Under the pieces are notes generated by a model. The model made no database searches and was not told where the DNA came from. It was given only the letters and a program-made list of their open reading frames with translations. A stretch of DNA of 8,684 nucleotides from an uncultured Traorella sp. (GTDB taxonomy: Bacteria > Bacillota_I > Bacilli_A > Erysipelotrichales > Erysipelotrichaceae): the NCBI GenBank assembly GCA_945919165.1, contig CAMEIZ010000080.1:1-8684 (forward strand), given 5' to 3'. The position numbers were made by a program, and so were the translations under genes. The number at the start of each line of letters is the position of its first letter. Position 1 is the stretch's first letter. Below, piece by piece: positions 1 to 6,559 of this stretch.

Positions 1-152
1 CCATACCGGTTTTAGAAGAAATGCAAAAGGAAATTCTAAGAATTAATGATGTCATATTTAAAGATCTTGATGAAAATGAAATAAAAGCCATGGAAAAAAC
101 CATGATCAAAATTATGAATCATTTTAAAGATAAAGGAGTGAATGTAGCATGA
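1..152 (+). CDS. MarR-like transcriptional regulator, C-terminal end only (partial)
   Basis: An open frame enters from the left edge (first full codon at 3) and ends at a TGA at 150-152, giving 49 visible residues. The tail is charged and helical (IPVLEEMQKEILRIND, then a segment rich in E, K and M). This resembles the C-terminal dimerisation helices of MarR-type repressors. The DNA-binding winged helix lies outside the window, so the family call rests on this helical tail and on the context. The stop overlaps the ATG of the MATE transporter by ATGA, so the two are translationally coupled. MarR regulators next to MATE pumps (as in mepR-mepA) usually repress the pump and themselves and are released by a drug ligand. 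It could be another small helical regulator. Confidence 0.6.
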   Translation, partial: IPVLEEMQKEILRINDVIFKDLDENEIKAMEKTMIKIMNHFKDKGVNVA

Positions 153-1543
153 AACTGAAAATGTCTAAAGAAGTTGATTTAGGAAAAGAATCTATTGGAA
201 AACTGCTTTTTGTATTAGCTATTCCAGCCATTACTTCTCAAATTGTAAATGCTTTATATAATATGGTTGATCGTATGTATATTGGACATATTGATCAAGT
301 TGGCTCATCTGCTTTGACAGGTGTAGGAGTATGTTTTCCTATCATTATGGTGATATCAGCGTTTGCCTGTCTGATGGGGATTGGCGGTGCACCAAGAGCC
401 AGTATCTGTATGGGCAAACAAGATAAAAAGATGGCTGAAAAAATACTTGGAAATTGTTTTGCTGCTTTAATTTTATCGGCAATTGTTTTAACGGGAATTG
501 TATTGATATTCAAAGAACCTCTTCTTTATCTCTTTGGTGCCAGTGATACAACTATTGTATATGCCAATCAATATATGACAATTTATGCATGCGGAACAAT
601 CTTTGTTCAGGTTACACTGGGATTAAATGCTTTTATCAGTGCCCAGGGATTTTCTAAAATCAGTATGATGACTGTTGTGATTGGTGCCTTAACAAATATT
701 GCCTTGGATCCCATTCTGATTTATGGTTTTCAAATGGGTGTTCAGGGTGCTGCATTTGCGACTCTTATCAGTCAGGGAATCAGTGCTTTATGGGCTTTTC
801 ATTTTCTGTATAAAGGAAATTCAATTCTGCATTTAAAAAAAGAAAATATACGTATTGAACCAAAAATCCTTTTACCGTGCATTGCTTTAGGTGTAGGCCC
901 CTTTGCCATGCAGGCAACAGAAAGTGTTCTGGTTCTTTGTTTTAACTCCTCCTTACTCAAATATGGCGGTGATATGGCAGTAGGAGCCATGACGATTCTT
1001 TCTAGTGTCATGCAGTTTGTCATGCTGCCTATGTCAGGAATTACTCAGGGAGGTCAGCCAATTATCAGCTATAACTATGGAGCCTGTCAGGCAAAACGAG
1101 TTAAAAAAGCTTTTATGCTGCAAACAATCTGTTGTTTTTCCTATGCTTTTGTCATGTGGCTTTTAGTGATGCTGATGCCTAGTGCATTTGTTAAGCTCTT
1201 TACCAATAATATGGAATTGTTAGAAATCAGTGTCTGGGCACTTCGTATTTATCTGGCAGCTGTATTTATGATGGGACTTCAAATCAGTTGTCAGCAGTCT
1301 TTTATTGCTTTTGGTAATGCGAAAATTAGTGCTTTTCTGGCTATCTTCAGAAAGATTATTGTTTTGATTCCGCTGATTTATATTTTACCTCAATTCATGG
1401 ATAATAAAGTTCAGGCTGTTTTCATGTCAGAACCAATTGCAGATGTTATTGCTGTTTCAACTACTCTGATTTTATTCTATTTTGAATTTAAAAAAATTAT
1501 GGAAAAAATGGAATCGAATAAAAATGCTCAAAGACTGGCTTAA
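149..1543 (+). CDS. MATE family multidrug efflux transporter (MepA-like)
   Basis: A 464-residue polytopic membrane protein, the usual MATE length of about 450. About twelve hydrophobic segments can be followed along the chain, in two six-helix halves. Near the N terminus the NALYNMVDRMYIGHI stretch (about residues 35-49) is the typical first-helix MATE signature. NIALDPILIYG with GVQGAAFAT (about 180-205) is the typical helix 5-6 region, and GITQGGQPIISYNYGA (about 298-313) is its counterpart in the second half. MATE proteins export cationic drugs or metabolites using Na+ or H+ antiport across the cytoplasmic membrane. The start at 149 is supported by GGAG at 135-138, ten bases upstream; an in-frame ATG at 161 is too far from it. 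The regulator's stop overlaps this start (ATGA), which points to MarR-controlled drug-inducible expression. The substrate is not predictable. Confidence 0.93.
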   Translation: MKLKMSKEVDLGKESIGKLLFVLAIPAITSQIVNALYNMVDRMYIGHIDQVGSSALTGVGVCFPIIMVISAFACLMGIGGAPRASICMGKQDKKMAEKILGNCFAALILSAIVLTGIVLIFKEPLLYLFGASDTTIVYANQYMTIYACGTIFVQVTLGLNAFISAQGFSKISMMTVVIGALTNIALDPILIYGFQMGVQGAAFATLISQGISALWAFHFLYKGNSILHLKKENIRIEPKILLPCIALGVGPFAMQATESVLVLCFNSSLLKYGGDMAVGAMTILSSVMQFVMLPMSGITQGGQPIISYNYGACQAKRVKKAFMLQTICCFSYAFVMWLLVMLMPSAFVKLFTNNMELLEISVWALRIYLAAVFMMGLQISCQQSFIAFGNAKISAFLAIFRKIIVLIPLIYILPQFMDNKVQAVFMSEPIADVIAVSTTLILFYFEFKKIMEKMESNKNAQRLA

Positions 1544-1587
1544 CACATATTTTTTAAACTCTTTCATAGAATGAAATGAGGTGAAAG

Positions 1588-2154
1588 ATGCCAATTCGAA
1601 TATTTATTGATCAGGGTCATAATCCCGGTCTCATTAATGCTGGAGCCAGTGGAAATGGTTTATTAGAAGCTGATGTAACTTATCAGGCTGGAATTTATTT
1701 AAAGGAATTATTTGATGATGACTGTCGTTTTGAAGTGCGGCTTTCCAGAAATTCACCAGATGAAGTAATCGGAAGTGATACAGCAAGTTCATTACGATTA
1801 AGAGTGGAAATGGCAAATGAATGGCCAGCGGATTATTTTTGGTCTTTGCATGCTAATGCCAATGTGAATCCTCTTATTTCAGGAAGTGAAATCTATGTTT
1901 ATTCTTCACCAAGTACAGCTTCTCGTATGGCGGAAAAGATTCTTGCTTCTATGGCAGAAGTTGCCAGAACGAAAGATAATGGAGTCCGTGTGAATCCTAA
2001 CCTTTATGTATTGAGAAATACAACCATGCCGGCAAATCTGATTGAATTGGCTTATCTGACAAATGAAGAAGATGCCGATCTGTTAAAAAATGATCTGTTT
2101 TTATTTTCATTAGGGATATATGTTGGCTTTTTACGGTTTCTTGGATATCTTTAA
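1588..2154 (+). CDS. N-acetylmuramoyl-L-alanine amidase (Amidase_3 family), no signal peptide
   Basis: A 188-residue, single-domain zinc amidase of the Amidase_3 type, which cleaves the bond between MurNAc and L-Ala of the peptidoglycan stem. The expected zinc ligands are visible: His11 in IDQGHNPG, Glu27 in GNGLLEAD and His88 in SLHANAN. The catalytic Glu is Glu153 in LIELAYLTNEED. GSEIYVY (about 99-105) is the usual strand before the last helix. The protein starts directly with the first beta strand (MPIRIFIDQGHN), with no signal peptide, membrane anchor or wall-binding domain, so the sequence gives no export route. GAGGTG at 1578-1583 sits four bases before the ATG. The gene lies 44 bases after the MATE gene with no convincing terminator between, so read-through is likely. 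No phage genes surround it, so a prophage endolysin is not supported by context. Confidence 0.93.
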   Translation: MPIRIFIDQGHNPGLINAGASGNGLLEADVTYQAGIYLKELFDDDCRFEVRLSRNSPDEVIGSDTASSLRLRVEMANEWPADYFWSLHANANVNPLISGSEIYVYSSPSTASRMAEKILASMAEVARTKDNGVRVNPNLYVLRNTTMPANLIELAYLTNEEDADLLKNDLFLFSLGIYVGFLRFLGYL

Positions 2155-2207
2155 TAGCATTCACATTCAAGCATAAATATGATAAGATGATGATGAGGAG
2201 TGAGCTT

Positions 2208-2429
2208 ATGGATAAGAAAGAACTTGAAAAGTTGTTTGTTACAGTACAGGCAAATGTCGAAAAAAAGTATGAAGAAGAATGCAGTATGGCTATGGATTGC
2301 TTTTTGGAAGAAGAATTTGATTTAGGTGAGTGTACGCGTTTTCTTGAATATCTTTTGACACTTGTAAAACTGGACAAGGTTGATGAAATTCAGAAAAAAA
2401 TGGAAACATATCTAGAAAAAAACGGATAG
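2208..2429 (+). CDS. Small acidic helical protein of unknown function (73 aa)
   Basis: I do not recognise a family. The product is 73 residues (MDKKELEKLF...), very rich in Glu, Lys and Asp, with no membrane segment and no signal peptide. The pattern suggests three amphipathic helices, roughly residues 3-28, 34-50 and 53-71. Two Cys (24 and 38) are too far apart to suggest a metal site. The start at 2208 is preferred because GAGGAGTG (2195-2202) lies five bases before it. An in-frame ATG at 2187 would put this Shine-Dalgarno sequence inside the coding region. The gene follows the amidase by 53 bases and ends in the arm of the shared terminator. The good ribosome site and codon pattern argue that it is translated. 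Role unknown. Confidence 0.7.
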   Translation: MDKKELEKLFVTVQANVEKKYEEECSMAMDCFLEEEFDLGECTRFLEYLLTLVKLDKVDEIQKKMETYLEKNG

Positions 2430-2448
2430 AAGCAAAATCTATCCGTTT
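2420..2448. terminator. Bidirectional intrinsic terminator between convergent genes
   Basis: A perfect 11-base inverted repeat (AAACGGATAGA at 2420-2430 and TCTATCCGTTT at 2438-2448) encloses a seven-base loop. On the minus strand the stem is followed by TTTTTCTAG, a good U-tract. On the plus strand the tail is TATTTCT, which is weaker. The hairpin therefore best ends the minus-strand esterase operon and probably also the plus-strand block. The stop codons of both convergent genes fall within the hairpin. Confidence 0.85.
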
Positions 2449-3197
2449 ATTTCTAAATCATGAAGAAAGTTTGGAATTTCTTTTTCCCAACTGGCTTCAG
2501 AATGATAACCAAATTCATAACAGTGCATATAGCATTTGGCATTTTTTTGAGTAAGAATACGCATGACTTGAAGATTCTCTTCAACTCCATGTGAAAGAGC
2601 ACGCTTGGTACGCCATTCATGGCGACCAAAACTGATATAGAAGGCAGAGTGACGTAAATCATCTGCTTTTTTTAAATCTGAACATAATCTTTCTAATACA
2701 TGATCATAATAGGGAGACAGACAGGCATTTTTAGAGTAAATATCACTATGCATCGCTCCTCCGTAAACTGCCATTAATCCTCCCATGGAAGAACCTCCCA
2801 GATAAGTCGTTTCTCGCTTGGGAAGGGTTGGATATTTGCTGTCGATATATGATTTAAGATCATGGCTCATCCAATTCAGAAACTTTTTTCCACTTGCTTT
2901 CACATTACCCCATTCATCATCCTGAAAACTGTAAGGTGAAAATTCTCTTAATCGATGATTGCCCGTATGATTACATTCTACCCCAACAATCATGCAGCGA
3001 ATGTTGTGGCTGGTAAAATAATCCAGTAAACCCCAGCTTTTTCCATAAGTGGCATCTTCATCTAAAAAAAGATTATGACCATCAAACATATAGAAAACAG
3101 GAAAACGCTCATCTTTTTTTCGATTATCAGGAAGAAAGATATGAAGCATTCTATTTTTCTTTAAATAGGGAATCAAGATTTCTTCTTTAATTAACAT
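2439..3197 (-). CDS. Alpha/beta-hydrolase esterase (esterase D / PF00756-like), third gene of the ATP-grasp operon
   Basis: A 252-residue cytosolic serine esterase. The fold is shown by FPVFYMFDGHNLF (about 32-44), the usual early strand and oxyanion region of PF00756 esterases. The nucleophile elbow GGSSMGG places the catalytic Ser at 137. GYHSEASW near the C terminus places the catalytic His at 232. Glu194 in SFGRHEW is the likely acid. There is no signal peptide. I chose the start at 3197 because AGAAAGG (minus strand, 3206-3212) lies eight bases upstream. A longer frame beginning at 3242 would add 15 residues unlike the family and overlap the previous gene by 52 bases. With the chosen start, ATG and the upstream stop overlap by seven bases (ATGTTAA), so translation is coupled. 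Such enzymes hydrolyse short acyl, S-formylglutathione or siderophore-type esters; the substrate here is unknown. Confidence 0.88.
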   Translation of the reverse strand: MLIKEEILIPYLKKNRMLHIFLPDNRKKDERFPVFYMFDGHNLFLDEDATYGKSWGLLDYFTSHNIRCMIVGVECNHTGNHRLREFSPYSFQDDEWGNVKASGKKFLNWMSHDLKSYIDSKYPTLPKRETTYLGGSSMGGLMAVYGGAMHSDIYSKNACLSPYYDHVLERLCSDLKKADDLRHSAFYISFGRHEWRTKRALSHGVEENLQVMRILTQKNAKCYMHCYEFGYHSEASWEKEIPNFLHDLEING

Positions 3198-3949
3198 GCT
3201 AAAAGCCTTTCTATAAAATAAGGGAACTGAATTCGCCACCAAGGCCAGTCATGATTTACATCATCTCCCCACAAGTCAACCCATGCAGGAATCTGTAAAC
3301 GTTCAAACTGTTCTTTTAAAATTCTGGCATCTTCTTTAGCTTCATCTTCCCAGGCTCCTTTTCCACAGCAGATAATCAAATCACAATGGCGAAGCTGTTC
3401 GACAAGAGGATGATCTATCTTTAAGTTCGGTAAATAATCTGTCGGAGAATTGTAATAAATCGTTTCATCCTGATAGTTTTGAAAGAAATAGGATGCGTGA
3501 AACAGACCGCTTAATGAGAGACAACCTTGAAAGATATCAGGTCTTCTCAGTGTAAAGTTAACAGCATGCAATCCCCCCATACTGGCACCTGTTGTCATGA
3601 CTCTTCCCTGATAATCTTCGTGAGCTAGTTCATTGTGAATTTGATATAAACGAGGGATAAATTCATCACAGATATAGCTGAACCACTGCTCATGCCACAT
3701 GATACGGCCATGCTGATCACCATTGGCACTCCAGGTTTCTTCATCAATGCTTTGAACACAGAAAAGCTGAATAAGCCCCATTTCAATCTTATCAGCAACA
3801 GTATCCACCATTCCTTCATTCTCAAAATCATAGAATTTGCCGTTTTGGCAAGGAAATACCACAAATGGGATTCCGGCATGACCAAATACTTTAAATTCCA
3901 TATTTCTATTTAAATAATGAGAATACTCATTAAAATAATGAACATACAT
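3191..3949 (-). CDS. Alpha/beta-hydrolase of the uncharacterised COG4947-type esterase family
   Basis: A 252-residue cytosolic hydrolase. The nucleophile motif TTGASMGG puts the catalytic Ser at 123. VNHDWPWWRIQFPYF at the C terminus carries the likely catalytic His233. The acid is probably one of the acidic residues in CCGKGAWEDEAKED (about 194-207). GIPFVVFPCQNGKFYDFE (about 26-43) is the early strand and oxyanion region. Family assignment is from memory of this conserved C-terminal motif. Its function is not established to my knowledge. AAAAGGAG lies nine bases before the ATG, and only two bases separate the start from the ATP-grasp stop, so it is co-translated with that gene. It overlaps the second esterase by seven bases. 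Two unlike esterases side by side are more likely to act on different bonds or steps than to be simple duplicates. Confidence 0.87.
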   Translation of the reverse strand: MYVHYFNEYSHYLNRNMEFKVFGHAGIPFVVFPCQNGKFYDFENEGMVDTVADKIEMGLIQLFCVQSIDEETWSANGDQHGRIMWHEQWFSYICDEFIPRLYQIHNELAHEDYQGRVMTTGASMGGLHAVNFTLRRPDIFQGCLSLSGLFHASYFFQNYQDETIYYNSPTDYLPNLKIDHPLVEQLRHCDLIICCGKGAWEDEAKEDARILKEQFERLQIPAWVDLWGDDVNHDWPWWRIQFPYFIERLLAC

Positions 3950-3951
3950 GA

Positions 3952-5148
3952 TCAGGATCTCCTTTTCTTGAGTACGTTCTGTGCAAAGCTGATAGCTTCT
4001 TTTTCAGTTTTAAAGCGGGCTATGAAAGCTTCATTTCCCATGGCGTTGGCTAAAACCTCCGGCATAACTTCAAACATAACAATATGGTCCTTATATTTTT
4101 CCATAATTTCTTCATTGGAATAGGCATATGTATGAGCATAACGTTTAGCCGCATAAACACAGACATAAGGACGTTGATTAGGGTCAAAATATCCCTGATC
4201 ATAACAAACCATATTCGCCCAGATCTGGTATACATTGATATCATTTGCGTAGTTCATCATATCTGGCGTATATCCTCCAGGCGGACGCATGTTAACCTCA
4301 AGACCTAATAAATCATTTTTCTTGCCTAATCCTTCTTTGTCTTCATTTAATCTGAAAAATTCACAGTGGAAAAAGCGAGAATTGGAATCAAAAGCTTTAA
4401 TAACTCTTCTTCCGGCATCTTTTAAATCTTCCGGAATAACACGTTTGGAATAATACCAGGTATCAATCTGTTCATTCACAAGATCCATGACAGGATCTGG
4501 GAAATAATGACTAGTTTCAAAAATAATGTCTTTATTGGAATCACAAATACCGTCATAAGAAACAATGGTACCATTGATATATTCTTCCATGATATAGTCA
4601 ACATGAGGCAGATCATCAAAAAAATCAATGAGATCCTTTTCACATTTCAGTTTATAGGTAGCATAAGCTCCAACCCCGTTATCGGGTTTTACAACTACCG
4701 GATAGCCTACTTCTTCAATGAATTCTTTTGCTTTTTCTAAAGTTGAGACCATATGATAGCGAGCTGTAGGAACATTAGCCATTTTATAGTATTTTTTCAT
4801 CTTGCTTTTAAATTTGATGCCGTCAATACGATCATTTTTCAGACCGGTATTGATATTGAAATCTTCTCTTAACTGAGCATCGCGTAAAAGCCAATATTCG
4901 TTATTGCTTTCCAGCCAGTCAATTTTTCCGTATTTGAAAGCAAAGTAGGCTACTGCACGATAAACTTCATCATAGTTTTCAAGAGTTGAGACCTTATAGT
5001 ATTCGACTAAAGAATCGCGGCATTCCTGACTTAAGCGATCATACGCTTCATCTCCGATTCCCAGTGTTATTACCCCGTTATTTCTTAAACACTTTGTAAA
5101 ATTGAAATATGTTTTTGGAAAATTCGGTGATAAGAAAATAAAATTCAT
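3952..5148 (-). CDS. ATP-grasp domain ligase (carboxylate-amine/thiol ligase-like), first gene of the operon
   Basis: A 398-residue ATP-grasp enzyme. The N-terminal pre-grasp part (about 1-110) begins MNFIFLSPNFP. The ATP-binding Lys154 lies in YPVVVKPDNGVGAY, and the hinge is YIMEEYINGT (about 185-194). Mg-binding residues fit Glu263 (FFHCEFF), Glu284 and Asn286 (GLEVNMRPPGG), followed by Arg288. A small C-terminal domain (about 310-395) contains AFIARFKTEKEA. ATP-grasp ligases make an acyl phosphate from a carboxylate and ATP and transfer it to an amine or thiol. The substrate cannot be deduced. The start at 5148 is chosen because AAGGGGTG precedes it by eight bases. The frame runs upstream to 5181, but that would place the -10 box inside the gene. 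Two esterases follow at once, so the three products probably share a pathway. It could be annotated as carboxylate-amine ligase or carbamoyl-phosphate-synthase-like. Confidence 0.9.
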   Translation of the reverse strand: MNFIFLSPNFPKTYFNFTKCLRNNGVITLGIGDEAYDRLSQECRDSLVEYYKVSTLENYDEVYRAVAYFAFKYGKIDWLESNNEYWLLRDAQLREDFNINTGLKNDRIDGIKFKSKMKKYYKMANVPTARYHMVSTLEKAKEFIEEVGYPVVVKPDNGVGAYATYKLKCEKDLIDFFDDLPHVDYIMEEYINGTIVSYDGICDSNKDIIFETSHYFPDPVMDLVNEQIDTWYYSKRVIPEDLKDAGRRVIKAFDSNSRFFHCEFFRLNEDKEGLGKKNDLLGLEVNMRPPGGYTPDMMNYANDINVYQIWANMVCYDQGYFDPNQRPYVCVYAAKRYAHTYAYSNEEIMEKYKDHIVMFEVMPEVLANAMGNEAFIARFKTEKEAISFAQNVLKKRRS

Positions 5149-5171
5149 ATTAATTTCACCCCTTGCTGAAT

Positions 5172-5200
5172 ATTTTACCACTTAAATGTAGTTGAATCAA
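5172..5200 (-). promoter_or_regulatory. Sigma-A-type promoter of the ATP-grasp/esterase operon
   Basis: On the minus strand TTGATT (5195-5200) and TAAAAT (5172-5177) are separated by exactly 17 bases. The predicted transcript starts near 5165, just upstream of the AAGGGGTG ribosome site, giving a leader of about 17 bases. The location supports the downstream start at 5148 for the ligase. Confidence 0.7.
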
Positions 5201-5256
5201 TTTCATTTTCATATTTTTTACAATCAAAAAGAAAAAATTTTCATGAAAACTTATAG

Positions 5257-5262
5257 TATAAT
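5257..5262 (+). promoter_or_regulatory. Candidate -10 box for cutC-DUF5714
   Basis: A perfect TATAAT lies between the divergent promoter and the cutC start, preceded by A/T runs, but no recognisable -35 is found at 15-18 bases. If used, the transcript would start near 5269, at the Shine-Dalgarno sequence itself, giving a leader of about ten bases. That is short, so either this box or the chosen start may be wrong. Confidence 0.4.
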
Positions 5263-5278
5263 AAAAACAGGTGATAAA

Positions 5279-5956
5279 GTGGAAAAAATAAAAGTTGAAA
5301 TCTGTTGTGGGACGATAGAGGATGTGCTGACTGCCAGCTTATTTGATGTTGATCGCATTGAACTTAATTCAGCATTAGAACTGGGAGGACTGACACCAAC
5401 GTCAGCAACTTTAAAAATGGCAAAAAGAAGTACTCAAATTCCGATTATGTGCATGGTACGGCCTCGATGTGCCGGTTTTGTTTACAGTAAAGCTCAAATT
5501 GAAAACATGTTTTCAGATGCCAAAATGTTATTGGATGAGGGAACTGATGGAATTGTATTTGGCTTTTTAAATCAAGATCACACAGTGGATAAAGGATTAA
5601 GTGCCAAAATGGTAGAACTCATTCACTCATATGGAAAAGAAGCTGTTTTTCATAAAGCTTTTTTGGATTTAATCGATTTGGGTGTGGACCGCGTGCTGAG
5701 TGCTGGCGGAAAAGGCAAGATTGAAGAGGGCAGTGTTGTTTTAGGAAGATTGCAAAAAAAGTATGGAGATAGGATTGAAATCCTTCCTGGAGGCGGTATA
5801 ACGCCTGATAATATATGCAGAATTGCTGAAAATGTCAAAAGTGGACAAATTCATATGAGTGCCAAAAAGAAGTGTTATGATGATGGTGAATTTGTTGCCG
5901 TTGATGGATTGACATTAAGAAAAGCTTTAGAACAGCTAAGTCAAAGAAAGGGATAA
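5279..5956 (+). CDS. cutC: CutC family protein (PF03932), apparent short internal gap
   Basis: A 225-residue TIM-barrel protein of the CutC family. Motifs in order: KVEICCGTIEDV at the N terminus, RIELNSALELGGLTPT (26-41), IMCMVRPRCAGFVYS (56-70), DGIVFGFL (90-97), AVFHKAF (122-128), GVDRVLSAGG (135-144) and ILPGGGI. I chose the GTG at 5279 because AGGTG (5269-5273) lies five bases before it and the family begins at this strand. In-frame ATGs at 5192 and 5243 lack ribosome sites and add 29 or 12 atypical residues. CutC was named for copper tolerance in E. coli, but that phenotype has been attributed to the small RNA MicL encoded at the 3' end of cutC, so the true role is uncertain. Between FHKAF and LIDLGVDRVL about ten residues usual in the family seem absent (see findings). 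It is one base from the next gene. Confidence 0.88.
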   Translation: MEKIKVEICCGTIEDVLTASLFDVDRIELNSALELGGLTPTSATLKMAKRSTQIPIMCMVRPRCAGFVYSKAQIENMFSDAKMLLDEGTDGIVFGFLNQDHTVDKGLSAKMVELIHSYGKEAVFHKAFLDLIDLGVDRVLSAGGKGKIEEGSVVLGRLQKKYGDRIEILPGGGITPDNICRIAENVKSGQIHMSAKKKCYDDGEFVAVDGLTLRKALEQLSQRKG

Positions 5957-5957
5957 G

Positions 5958-6515
5958 ATGGAACAGAAAATTGAAATTATCAAAGAAGCCTGTAAGAAAG
6001 AAACAGGTACGAATCCGATACAAATTGCAAAAAATCTGATGAAATGTCCTTCTATACGCATTCATGGTCCGGAACATCATGTTTTAGATGGTGCTTCTTT
6101 TTTATGTGCATTAAAAAATGCCGGTGCAGAATTTGATTTTGATCATGCATTAGATGTTTTAGCTTTGCGCGGCAGTCAAATGCCGGGAGCAATTTGCGGA
6201 CAATGGGGAGTGTGTGGTTCAAGTGCTTCTATTGGCGCAGCTCTTGCGATTTTTCATGAAACCGGGCCTTTGTCAGATAATGAGTATTATAAAGATAATT
6301 TATTCTATACTTCACTTGCTTTACATGATATCGCACAAATTGGCGGACCTAGATGTTGTAAAAGGAATGCATTTTTATCTTTGCAAAGAGCGATTCAGTT
6401 TGTAAAAGAAAAATATCAGATAAATCTTGATCAAGATGAAATCATTTGTGAATTTTCTTCAAAAAATCAGCAATGTCTTCATGAACGCTGTCCTTTTTAT
6501 AACAAGAAAGACTAA
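5958..6515 (+). CDS. DUF5714-type cysteine-rich protein
   Basis: A 185-residue soluble protein that I match to DUF5714 from its conserved features: RIHGPEHHVLDGA (34-46), GAICGQWGVCGSSASIG (77-93), GGPRCCKRNAF (129-139) and a C-terminal CLHERCPFY (173-181). It has ten cysteines (12, 30, 50, 80, 86, 133, 134, 164, 173, 178), plus His36, His40 and His41, which is far above average and suggests metal or Fe-S binding or a thiol-based role. No function is established to my knowledge. The gene starts one base after the cutC stop, and its ribosome site AAAGGG is formed by the last codons of cutC, so the two are co-translated. The TAA stop is followed at once by an in-frame TAG. A strong terminator begins about ten bases later. 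Confidence 0.82.
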   Translation: MEQKIEIIKEACKKETGTNPIQIAKNLMKCPSIRIHGPEHHVLDGASFLCALKNAGAEFDFDHALDVLALRGSQMPGAICGQWGVCGSSASIGAALAIFHETGPLSDNEYYKDNLFYTSLALHDIAQIGGPRCCKRNAFLSLQRAIQFVKEKYQINLDQDEIICEFSSKNQQCLHERCPFYNKKD

Positions 6516-6520
6516 TAGAT

Positions 6521-6559
6521 AAAAAAACCTCCGTATGAGAAACATATGGAGGTTTTATT
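6521..6559. terminator. Bidirectional intrinsic terminator between DUF5714 gene and alr
   Basis: A 13-base stem, AAACCTCCGTATG (6525-6537) with CATATGGAGGTTT (6543-6555) and a five-base loop, extends by outer A-T pairs. On the plus strand it contains one G-U wobble and ends in TTTTATT. On the minus strand the same position is an A-C mismatch, but the stem is followed by a run of seven T. It therefore serves both convergent transcripts. The alr stop codon overlaps its foot. Confidence 0.85.

Noticed and set aside
295..1023. Minus-strand frames of 72 and 74 residues inside the MATE gene
   Set aside because: Shadows of the transporter reading frame; no start signals or recognisable domains.
1563..1578. 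Short hairpin TTTCAT/ATGAAA between the MATE and amidase genes
   Set aside because: Only six A/T-rich pairs with a three-base loop and no U-tract; too weak for a terminator.
1634..2377. Minus-strand frames of 60 and 126 residues over the amidase and the small acidic gene
   Set aside because: They oppose genes with clear motifs or ribosome sites and show no credible start or protein family.
3625..4740. Several 64-86 residue frames inside the esterase and ATP-grasp genes
   Set aside because: They lie within strongly supported genes, lack ribosome sites and have no family features.
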